Made by a program: the position numbers and the translations under genes
The notes under the pieces: model-generated
Database searches by the model: none
What the model was told of the DNA's origin: nothing
The model's input: the letters and a program-made list of their open reading frames with translations, nothing else
Shown here: piece by piece, positions 48,201-56,819 of the stretch
Layout: every line of letters starts with the position of its first letter
Position numbering within the stretch: position 1 is the first letter of the stretch
Assembly (NCBI GenBank): GCA_964035575.1
Contig: OZ037926.1
Location: 744,001-808,000 of the forward strand
Direction: 5' to 3'
Length of the DNA stretch: 64,000 nucleotides
Origin: Rhynchopus sp. YZ270_cl-10
Lineage: Eukaryota > Euglenozoa > Diplonemea > Diplonemida > Diplonemidae

Positions 48201-49143
48201 GCGACCCCGGGGCGTCCATATTCAGATCTTCATGAAAAGTACTTTGTTGATGCAGATTTCCCTTTTTGTTTCCTTTGCTTCGCAGTGCGAGGACGTCGCG
48301 GAAGGTATATTTGATGGGCTGGGTTTCGTCAATATCGGATTTCCCTGCCGCGTAAAGAGACACCTTCACTGGGAGAGACGCCAAGGCATGCTTTCTTATA
48401 TACGAAAAATCGATGAGTTGATCTTCACCCCAGAGATAATCCTTTTTGCCTACTACTTTTAGAATATATCTTTCACCTGGTTTCAGAGGAGCTAAAGGAC
48501 CATGATCTGCTACCGCTTTGAGAACCTGGTCTATTGCTGTATTGGCAGATTTGTAAACCATGAGTTCACATTCAACGTGAATGTTTCCTGCGGAATAGAT
48601 CGCGGTGGCGTTGATGTGTGAGGGACTCTGTTTCGCTTCTGTTCTTGGTGCGGCAATATATTTAGGACATAGTGTAGAACAAAAGCCGTGTGACACTTCT
48701 TTCTTTGGGTGGTGCTTCATCCAATCTTGCTCATCCAACTGCGCCGCAAGCGCCATAAGATGACGAAAATCTATAACCTCGCTGGTAATAGAAACACTAC
48801 TCGGAGGGTCATTAAGGTACTGTACATTCCGAAGAATGACCTCAAAGACACGTTTTGTGACCTCCTTTGTTTCAAAGTCAGATGGCTGCGCCTGAAGTGA
48901 TTGGTTCAAAATCGTTTTGATCTGGTCGTGCTCCAGCACCACCCGGTCCGACAGCTTCTGCACAATCTCATTCTGCGCCATCTTCTCAGCCTCCTCCTTC
49001 TCCGCTTCCTCCTTCTCTCCAAAGTCGTCAACCTTTTCTTCGGCATTGCTTCCTTGACGTTTCCGCTTTTTATCCTCAGGCTCTGCATGAGAAGAAGACC
49101 GTCTCTCCTTCTCCTTTGGAGGAGATGATTGGAACGAAGACAT
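45202..49143 (-). CDS. Class I phosphoinositide 3-kinase catalytic subunit (p110-like)
   Basis: Two exons on minus, 49143-46818 and 46235-45202, giving 1,119 residues; the donor is GTATGG and the phase-1 join is consistent. A Lys/Glu-rich N-terminus replaces the p85-binding domain. Next come a Ras-binding-domain end (GERYILKVVGKKDYLWGEDQLIDFSYIR without a break, about residues 220-250), a C2 domain (about 330-520), a PIK helical domain (about 570-770) and the kinase domain. Catalytic features: K857 in VMFKAGDDLRQD, the loop GIGDRHADN (D972-N977), DFG at 990-992, and a basic activation loop (KKKFMIKRE) typical of class I enzymes that make PIP3 from PIP2. The lack of a p85-binding domain suggests no p85 partner, with regulation perhaps through Ras or G proteins. 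The 582-bp intron carries a dispersed repeat. Confidence 0.93.
46264..46330 (-). repeat. Dispersed repeat C, copy in the PI3K intron
   Basis: On minus it reads ACAACTGTGGCAACACAACC then GAGGCAACTACAC. It matches 50277-50345 on plus with few differences, so the two copies are inverted relative to each other. Confidence 0.85.
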
Positions 49144-49349
49144 TCTTGAAAAAGCCTTTTCCTATAGGGGGATTTCAAAGGAGAGGGGAAGATGGAGAGG
49201 TGGAAAGGTTGGGGGAATATGTGAGTAGGCCAGTTGACGTCACGGTGTAGTAGGGTATGGGAGGACACGATTTCCCAGAAAAAAAATAGACAAATTTCCT
49301 GACCCCTGACGTGAACTGCCCTATGTGAGTAATATGAAATGTGTTTATT

Positions 49350-49397
49350 TGAAAACTTGGTTGTATTGGTGTAGACACCCGAGGATGAACTCCACTA
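49350..49397. repeat. Dispersed repeat E, copy 1
   Basis: TTTGAAAACTTGGTTGTATT, then GTGTAG, CACCC and CTCCAC. It matches 56717-56764 over about 48 bp. Confidence 0.8.
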
Positions 49398-49400
49398 TTT

Positions 49401-49551
49401 CTTAGGTTCTGAAAAAGAGGAAGACCGTCTCTCCTTCTCCCTTGGAGGAGATGATTGGAACGAAGACATTCTTGAAAAGCCTTTTTCCTATAGGGGGATT
49501 TCAAAGGAGAGGGGAAGATGGAGAGGTGGAAAGGTTGGGGATATGTGAGTA
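49401..49551 (-). repeat. Partial duplicate of the PI3K 5' end
   Basis: About 150 bp match 49077-49228, about 325 bp upstream in the same direction. The copy keeps an ATG (49469) and 24 codons starting MSSFQSSPP before a stop, plus the same 5' flank. Confidence 0.92.
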
Positions 49552-50276
49552 AAAATGTGTAAAAAAAATTGCCTTTTTTTTCTCTAAAAGAAAACGATCA
49601 GTCGAGGGGGGTTTTTTTTTGTGTGTTATATCAATTCGAAAAACAAAGTAGAAAAAAAGCTGAATAAAAAAGTTGTGCAAAAAAAAAAGAGGGGGAAAAA
49701 AAAAACAAATCGCCAGCAGACGAATAATACTAAGCCATTCCATAAGGGGGGGTTATGAAAAACTCAATTTTTGGAAGGATTTGTTTTTGCACTACATTTT
49801 TTTTTGTCAGAATTCCCAAATAAAGCACCAAAAAACAAAAAGGAAAAGTTTATCAGATGTCTTCTGGGAAAACTGGGTACTTTTTTTTCTTCCGTATTTC
49901 GAAGAGATATAAACCAAACAAAAAGAAAGAAAAATCTTAAAAAGATGAATGTGCCTCTCACCTTTGCACAAAAGAAAAAAAATCAAAAATCCATCTTTTC
50001 AAGAAAAGAAAAATCAATAGAAAAATGAACGAGGTACAGAGGGGGGTGGGAGGGAATATGGTATGAGGTTTTTTTTTTTCCTTTTTTTTATTCATTCTTG
50101 ACAGATTTTTCACTATGGTACAACACATTCACCCCACTTAATGTGTTTGTCAATACAATTTTATTCATATTCTTTCAATTGAAGATGAATCTAAAGTACC
50201 TTTTTTGCAACAAGAGAGAGAGAGAGAGAGAATTTTTTTTTTTTGTCGATATACCTCGCGTGCTTAGTCACCTTGC

Positions 50277-50345
50277 AGACAGTGGAGCTTGCACAACTGT
50301 GGCAACACAACCGAGGCAACTACACTACTCCAATAATGTATCAAA
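50277..50345 (+). repeat. Dispersed repeat C, copy 2
   Basis: Contains ACAACTGTGGCAACACAACC and GAGGCAACTACAC; it is the inverted partner of the copy in the PI3K intron. Confidence 0.85.
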
Positions 50346-51045
50346 AAAAAAAATTTCTCCCTCAAGAATCTGTTACAACTCAATGAGAATCTGAAAAGAT
50401 AAAAACAAAACAAAAAAACACACCTCAATCCTGGGACGCAGGGCGCGCTTACATACTCTACAACAATATTTTTTTTCCTCCCCCGCCACGATGGGAGGGG
50501 GAAACCTCACAATTGTATGATCGTGAGGATTATTTAAAAGGGGAATTTTTTCTTCTAGCGAAAGGGGATGATGGAGACCGCTGACCTGTGCACTGTGATA
50601 TACACCATTGTAATCAAAATACACAGAATATAGACAGCATTTTTTTTAAAAAAGGTGTGTTTTCCCTTCTCATGCACACATATTTTTTTAAAAAAAGGGG
50701 GGAATTTGAGGAGATTTTTTTGAATGTTGTCACCAAAGGATAATGCGAGAAACCCGCAAAGCGCTTATTTTTGGGTTGTTTTCTTTGTCCGCAAAATTTC
50801 GGGGAAAAGCGTGGGGGGGGGAAAAAATGGGGAAAAAATTACAAGTACAGTTTGCAGGAAATAGGCAGGGGAAATGGGGGAGAAGGGATTATAGGTGCAC
50901 AACAGGAGGGGGGAAGATGTCAAAGCAATACCATGAGCAAATAAAAGAAAGAAACAAAGGGAATGGGTGCACACAGTCTTTCGCACACATCTTCGTTTCA
51001 CAAAAAAAAAAGGGAGCGCTTTTTTTATTTGGTCTTGCCTTTTTG

Positions 51046-51120
51046 TTGTGTCGACAATCACGTTATACCTACTGGTATAACGATCTGTACTCAATGACGG
51101 CCGAAGCCTATGTACTACAG
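51046..51120 (+). repeat. Dispersed repeat D with hairpin, copy 1
   Basis: TGTCGACAATCAC, then an 8-bp-arm hairpin GTTATACC-TACT-GGTATAAC, then CTGTACTCAATG and CCGAAG. Copy 2 is at 52384-52444. Confidence 0.75.
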
Positions 51121-51225
51121 AAGGTATAGACGCAGATCATCCTCCTTTTTTTTTTTTTTTTTTTGTCTGAAACGCAGGGCTCTCGCCAATCACCCCTTTT
51201 GGCCAAAATGGGGGGTGATTTGGGG

Positions 51226-51312
51226 TCCCCGAGCTTTCCCCCCGTAAAAGCGGTCGCGCGCGCGCTTCGCGCGCGCGACTCCCTGCCAGTGCAGGGAGGT
51301 GAGGCGCTTTCT
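51226..51312 (+). repeat. Dispersed repeat B with GC hairpin, copy 2
   Basis: Same order of blocks as 32454-32545, with a longer CG hairpin. Confidence 0.8.
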
Positions 51313-51400
51313 CCCCTCGTTTGGGGTCAGTTTGTTTTTATGCCCAAAAACATTTTCAGCACTGCTGACCAGGGACATTGGGAACATAGGGAACTGTATG

Positions 51401-51577
51401 TATGTGCTTTTTTTTTGCGGAGCAAAAAAAATAATACAAAATGGCGCCGCAGGCGAAAAAAAATTTAAGGTACGGTGTAAAAAGCTAGCTTTTACATCAC
51501 ATACTCACTCAACGAACCCTTTTTTGCGGAGCAAAAAAGGAAAAATGGCGCCGCAGGCAAAAAAAAATTGAGGTACA
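51401..51577 (+). repeat. Two copies of a 60-bp module (repeat F)
   Basis: TTTTTTGCGGAGCAAAAAA, then AAAATGGCGCCGCAGGC, then GGTAC, at about 51405-51465 and 51521-51572. Each begins with a TTTTTTGC/GCAAAAAA hairpin and carries the palindrome GGCGCC. Confidence 0.75.
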
Positions 51578-51655
51578 GACTGGATGATGCGGTCAGCAAC
51601 CCAGTTCCCCATGGTATTCCCGTGGTTCAACCTGGATTTTTTTTTTTTTTTTTTT

Positions 51656-51740
51656 GGAGGGGTGATCCGAAACCCGGATCACCCCTCTTTTTTTAAAAAA
51701 AATTTTTTTTTGGGTGATTTAAAACCCGATCACCCCCCGG
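51656..51740. repeat. Two adjacent hairpins
   Basis: GAGGGGTGATCCG is mirrored by CGGATCACCCCTC with a 5-6 nt loop (about 51656-51688). A second imperfect stem follows, GGGTGAT/ATCACCC (about 51712-51738). Confidence 0.75.
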
Positions 51741-51798
51741 CGAGAGCCATGCTGAAACGTTAGTTCTTCTCTTTTCTTCACAAAAAAGGGGTGACCCC

Positions 51799-51870
51799 TC
51801 GGACTGACCCACGTACGAGGCCAGCCATCCAGATGAAAACACAAAAAATGCTTTAGGATTCCCTCGTGAC
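51799..51870 (+). repeat. Dispersed repeat A, copy 2
   Basis: GACTGACCCACGTACGA then GCCAGCCATCC and GATGAAA, as in copies 1 and 3, then diverging. Confidence 0.75.
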
Positions 51871-52383
51871 TTCACGCTTCTGTTATACCCACGGCTCCAA
51901 ACCGTAAGGTAGATGGAAGAGACAAAGATATGCATGAAAAAGAATAAAAAAAAGGGTTGAATGTGGAAATATAAACGCGAACAAGGCAATATACCTGCAA
52001 GCAAAAAATAGCAACAACAACAACAAAATTGTTTTTTTTTTGAAAGATAAGGCCTCACTAATAGGTGGACATGCATTTAACGAAAGGGTTTTTGAATTGA
52101 AAACATGGGGGGAAAAACACTGTTTTCAAAAACAGTACAATATTATTTATTTTTAAAATCCGGGCGGGTTTTGCAGTCGAAACGCCTGCAAAGAATGTTC
52201 ACTACTTTTTGTTTGACATCAGTTTTTGTGTCGATGAGAGGTTTTCCCATCTATACCAGGCTCAGGAGCTCATCCGGGGACCTTGCAAGTCGTGTGATCG
52301 CTGTGGATTTGTGGTGTATTTATATATCCGTTGGTTTAATATAGCCATTCAGAGAGTCTTCACTATTTTTCTTGTGTCAACAA

Positions 52384-52444
52384 TGTCGACAATCACCTGC
52401 TATGTGCAGGAGCTGTACTCAATGTCGCCCGAAGGCTAATGTAC
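52384..52444 (+). repeat. Dispersed repeat D with hairpin, copy 2
   Basis: Same flanks as copy 1, but the hairpin between them is CCTGC-TATGT-GCAGG, a different sequence with preserved pairing. Confidence 0.75.
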
Positions 52445-52956
52445 TTCGAAAATAGCTTTTACTTGTTGTTTATGCATTACTTTTTTTTGCAAAATCTAAT
52501 AAAGGTCAACCAGGCTGTGAACTTCACGCGGGGGAGGAAGTTTTTTGTAGGGGCAATACCGACGTAGGATTCCTGATTTGAGCCAAGATTCCACTAAACT
52601 AAGGAGCGAGACTCCATCATCAGCAGAACACAAAAAACAACGAAAAAAACAAACGGGAGCGAGACTCCCCCAGGCGGCATGGACCGCAGCTGCTTTCCAG
52701 GGGGGGGGCACGGTCGTGTGGGACTCGATTTCGCCGCCGCAGTCCCCCAACGGCAGGAAGCCCGCAGTGACCTCCCCCCGATTGTGTGCTCCCACAATGC
52801 AATGTGGAGCACAATCCCCGCCTCCTCCCCTCGTATAGAGTGCCGCAGAAACTCCTCCTCATGACTCAAAAGCAAGGACATAATCCCCGCGGGCGTACAT
52901 GATTTTTTTGGTGTCACCACCACAGAACTGGGTGTGCCCAGTCTGCGCACGGATTA

Positions 52957-53905
52957 CTGGGGGGGGGCTAATACAAGTACCCCCGGGTAATACAAGTACC
53001 CCTGCAAATACAAGTACCCCCCGGGTTTTTCGATTTAAATTAATTTATATTTTTAATACAAGTACCCCCCACTTTTGTGTACGTTTTTCTTAGCAGGTGG
53101 TGCCAAAAAAATTTTCCCAGCAATTTTTACCACAAAAATCGAGAATTTTTTTTTTCTATTTCGGTGCCAGGCTTTGCGCAAATTGTTGGCCCTTGGCCCG
53201 GGATTTTTGGATATTTTTGTGGTGCGTTTTTTGCAAACCGGGGTTTCTTTACCAAAACCAGAGAATCTCATATTTCATAGTAAGGGTACTTTAGAGTGTT
53301 TTTGCACACACATGTGACCCCACCGTGGAGAGCAATCAGCTCGCGCAATCAAAAGAAACCAGAGAAAAGAAAAAACGAAAAAAGTTGGGTACCGTGCACC
53401 TGCGGCGCTACCTGTTCCCAGTCAAAAACACCACAATTTCATCTGAAATTGGGTTTTCAGACTGAAAATGCCCCTTGTTTACGAGTCTGGGTTCATATTT
53501 TGTGAAAATTTAAGTCACTAAAAATTTGTTCATTTTTCCGAATATGCCCCACCACAGCGCGGGATTGTCTCAGAAATGCCACAAAACACTGTTTTTTCAC
53601 CCCAGACGTTACCCGTCGCAACTATTTGAGGTGCGTTTTTTTGGGCCCGAAACATGATTCTTCAGATTTTTTCCAAAAGTTAGCGCGAAGCCTGCTTCAC
53701 ACCTTTTCTCTTTTCTCGATTTTTCGGATTTTTGCTAAGGCGTTGTCCCATACAAAAAAAATTATTTTCCCCCCATACAAAATGTACAGGGAAAAAGTTT
53801 TTAATACAAGTACCCCCATCACCTTTTTTATTTTTGAAAAACCCGGATCTATTAGTTTTACCCGCTCAATACAAGTACCCGGTACTTGTATTAGCTCCCC
53901 CCCAG
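52957..53905. mobile_element. MITE-like foldback element, 949 bp
   Basis: The left end is CTGGGGGGGGGCTAATACAA and the right end is its near-perfect reverse complement finishing CCCAG. TA flanks both sides (52955-52956 and 53906-53907). The word AATACAAGTACCCC occurs several more times inside (near 52985, 53004, 53056, 53802), so the ends are built from a repeated internal unit. No transposase is present. It is probably mobilised by a TA-targeting transposase, an inference from the TA flanks. Confidence 0.6.
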
Positions 53906-54184
53906 TAAACACGCAAAACCGGGAGACGCCCTCCTCTCCGCATTCTTCTACCCACCGTCAATGACTCCGACACCGACTCTTCATCATATCGACCAACCCC
54001 GACAACATGGGAAGCCGTTTTGAAGGTCCTTTCCCCAAAAGATCGTGTTTTTGACCACATGCTGGGGCGTTTCGAGGAAATGAAAGGAAGACCGGTAGAG
54101 GTGTCTCCACGACCACAATTTTTTTGCGTGAAAAATGAACGACAGAAAATAAGATGTTACTAAGCGTCCGTAGGGGGGAAATCA

Positions 54185-56293
54185 CTAAATCACTAAAAAA
54201 TGCATACCAGAATCTCCCCCTTCCCTCCAGTAGAGCGCGTCGTCTTGCCCAATCCCGACAACGATTCCCGTAAACCCCCCTGCTGTGACGACCTCACCGG
54301 ACCGCACACCAAAGACCCCCAACGCGAAGTCCGACGTTTCGAAGTGTTCCTGCTGCTGCTGCTGCTGTGGTGGCTGCGGCTGCTGCTGCTGCTGCTGTCT
54401 CATGTACGGCAGGTTCACCTCGTTGACACTGTGCATCGCGGGCACATGGTGCTCACGGTGCTCACGGTGATGCTGCGCCTGGTGCACGCCACCTCCACCT
54501 CCACCATTGTGACCCTGGTGTCCACCTCCACCACCACCACCACCACCGCCCCTACTGTTCTGAACATGCTGCCTCCTTCTCTGAGTTTCCAACGCAAGCG
54601 ATCCTTGATGTGTGTTGCAGCACCGTCTGCACTTCCGCAGACGCATCGAGTTGACAAGGAGACACATCCCACAGAACCATGAGTCCCCCGCAGATGCAGT
54701 AGGGTTGTTCTGTGTTGCAAGAGGGTTGAGGTGGAAGCTGGGTGGGAGTTGCTCGCATCCAAGCGAGCCGGAGGGACGCCAGTAAAGTGCGTTATCCAAG
54801 AACCCAACGAGGTGGCCGGTCAGACTGAAGGTACCCTTCAGATCCATCATGGTGGCAGCGACCCGCATGCCAGCTCCAGGGAGAACACCTCGGGTGCGTT
54901 TAGCGCATTTCTGCATGACAACGGGAGACGCATCGAACACCTCGACATTCCCAAACACCTGGTCCACCACCAGCAGCCTTGTAGGGTGCTGCACATCAAC
55001 GTACCTTGCGATTTGCGTATAGTCGACGTAGCTCAACACATTGACCATATCACTGCGGTTCACCCCTAATCTGTCCAGCACCAACGTCGTCGTGGTGACA
55101 CGACGTTGAAACACCTGAGGATAGTGCTGATGTGTTGTCGGTGTCCAGCAGGCAACAGAAGGATACAGCAATGGCTCAGAAGGCTGTGGTGGAAGCGCGG
55201 GCATGCGAGCACAGCCATATTGCGTGCATGCGATGAACCCTGCGTGCTGCACCCAATAATTCAAACTGTGGTCCGCAGGGAGGACGTGAGCGGTTCGCCG
55301 CATAACCGCCACATCCTGTGGAGAGCAGCACATCTCAGGCGCAGTGATCAACAACCGGAAGATTTCCGCCCGCCTCTCACGCTTCTCTGCATCATTCTCC
55401 CCAGGAAGCAGCTCCGCAGCCAACTCAATAAAAGAATCTGCGTCAGCAATGGAGCTTGCACCTACCTCCGCAAGCACCCTAGGAAGGGGACGTGCCTCGG
55501 GGACTTTGCAGCTGTGGTACGCACGGAAGGCAGATTGGACAATAAACTCAACAACAGCCACCTCTGCACGCGCCACTGCATATGTGAGCGCAACCCGCGC
55601 AATATCGCTGTCCCACAGCCGGAACGGCACCAACGCCCGCACAGCCTCCAAAGAAGAGTTGCTCTCCAACATCGAGTACACAAAACGGCGAGACGACGAA
55701 ATCTGCGAGGCAATCGCTGACCTCCCATCAATCTCCTCCTCCTGCAGATCCGAGAGCGGGTCCGCTTCTGTGGGGTGCAGGTCAGGGAGGAAGTCTAGCA
55801 CCTTCGTCGGTGTGTCCATCGACGATGAATGGCTTGCGCTTGCGTTCGGGATGGTGCATCCACTCTCGAGAGACACATTGTTAACATTGCTGTACGCGAC
55901 ACGCTCCTCCTGTTCGTCGTCGTCTGGTGAGCAGGGTGTAAGCCGTGCTGCCTCCTCGACCATCCACTGTGGAAGGGAGACTTCGGCATTCGAGTTGACT
56001 CTGGTCAGGCCATGAGGGCTGCTGGAGGCCATGCCTGCTGGGGCGCGTGGAGCAGGGTCGATGCCGTGCATGATGGAGGAGAGCGACGAGAGGGAGGAGT
56101 GTGGGCGCAGCTGGGCCGGCTCCTCGCGTTGTGTGTTCGGGAAGCGGTGGTGGTGCGCGCTGCCCGGGGCACCTGAGGTGTCGCACGCAGCGACGTCCTC
56201 CCACTGCTCCTCACCCCGGAAGGGACTCACATCCGTGCTGCAGCCGGGTGTCCACTGCTCCTCGCTCATCGGGCTTTGCAGGACTGAAGTCAT
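54185..56293 (-). CDS. RanBP2-type zinc-finger protein with duplicated C-terminal motif
   Basis: 702 residues from the ATG at 56293; another in-frame ATG at 56404 would add 37 residues. An N-terminal Ser/Pro-rich region is followed by a helical segment (about 220-300) that could form ankyrin-like helices. The zinc finger near residues 534-556 reads WFCGMC, ten residues, CRRC, the C-x2-C-x10-C-x2-C pattern of RanBP2 fingers, which bind RNA or ubiquitin. Next comes low complexity: Gly-His runs, then Gln runs encoded by CTG repeats. A motif ending VGFLDNALYWRPSG lies before the finger and VVGIGQDDALYWREGG near the C-terminus, apparently one small beta domain used twice. The frame is unbroken. 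Specific function unknown. Confidence 0.8.
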   Translation of the reverse strand: MTSVLQSPMSEEQWTPGCSTDVSPFRGEEQWEDVAACDTSGAPGSAHHHRFPNTQREEPAQLRPHSSLSSLSSIMHGIDPAPRAPAGMASSSPHGLTRVNSNAEVSLPQWMVEEAARLTPCSPDDDEQEERVAYSNVNNVSLESGCTIPNASASHSSSMDTPTKVLDFLPDLHPTEADPLSDLQEEEIDGRSAIASQISSSRRFVYSMLESNSSLEAVRALVPFRLWDSDIARVALTYAVARAEVAVVEFIVQSAFRAYHSCKVPEARPLPRVLAEVGASSIADADSFIELAAELLPGENDAEKRERRAEIFRLLITAPEMCCSPQDVAVMRRTAHVLPADHSLNYWVQHAGFIACTQYGCARMPALPPQPSEPLLYPSVACWTPTTHQHYPQVFQRRVTTTTLVLDRLGVNRSDMVNVLSYVDYTQIARYVDVQHPTRLLVVDQVFGNVEVFDASPVVMQKCAKRTRGVLPGAGMRVAATMMDLKGTFSLTGHLVGFLDNALYWRPSGSLGCEQLPPSFHLNPLATQNNPTASAGDSWFCGMCLLVNSMRLRKCRRCCNTHQGSLALETQRRRQHVQNSRGGGGGGGGGGHQGHNGGGGGGVHQAQHHREHREHHVPAMHSVNEVNLPYMRQQQQQQPQPPQQQQQQEHFETSDFALGVFGVRSGEVVTAGGFTGIVVGIGQDDALYWREGGDSGMHFLVI

Positions 56294-56819
56294 TTCCGGT
56301 TCTCCTATGATTATTGAGAAGAGAGGGAGTGGAGTACGGTTGGTTAAGAGAAATATGGGGTTGGATTTGATTGGAGGAAAAAAAACTGAGGGGGTGATAT
56401 GCATTTTTTTTGTTGTAACTTTTCAATGAAAAATCCCTTCAAATGAATGCGCGATAGCACATTATAAAAGGGGGGAAAAGCTCATTGAAAAAAAAGAAGA
56501 AGAAAAATTTATAGGTGGAAAATGGGAAACAAAAAGGTGTAAAATATCAGACTGAAATGGGTAAATAGAAAAAACGGCGAGCCATTTATTACTTTTTTTT
56601 AAAATTGAAGGATGACTCTATGGATCCCACTCAATGGGGGAATCCCAAAAAAAAAAATCACCTCTTCAAGACTGTTAGAAGAACGAAGAAAAGAACCTGA
56701 CTTTTTCGACAATATTTGAAAACTTGGTTGTATTAGTGTAGCCACCCTAGAGTGTGCTCCACTATACAACAGAAAGACGATATTTCTTTAAAAAATGTCT
56801 TTCCCCCCCTCCCCTTCCC
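56294..56819. promoter_or_regulatory. Spacer between the CFAP43-like gene and the zinc-finger gene
   Basis: 526 bp, A/T-rich. It includes repeat E copy 2 at 56717-56764 (matching 49350-49397 upstream of PI3K), so that both copies lie upstream of a minus-strand gene start. Confidence 0.4.
56717..56764. repeat. Dispersed repeat E, copy 2
   Basis: TTTGAAAACTTGGTTGTATT then AGTGTAGCCACCC and CTCCAC. Confidence 0.8.

Larger units (their letters stand above)
49144..54184. other. 5-kb repeat-rich spacer upstream of PI3K
   Basis: No confident protein gene. It contains the PI3K promoter, a partial copy of the PI3K 5' end, many A/T homopolymers, repeat pairs (B, C, D, E, F), hairpins and a MITE-like element. 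GC-rich open frames around 52496-52950 (both strands) are unrecognised; they could be a remnant of a gene interrupted by the MITE-like element. Confidence 0.5.

Noticed and set aside
52496-52950. GC-rich frames on both strands next to the MITE-like element
   Set aside because: Overlapping frames on both strands with no recognised motif; no way to choose one. Noted only as a possible gene remnant.
54285-54470. Cys-rich plus-strand frame (CCCCCCGGCG-type peptide)
   Set aside because: Antisense of the Gln-run (CTG/CAG) in the zinc-finger gene.
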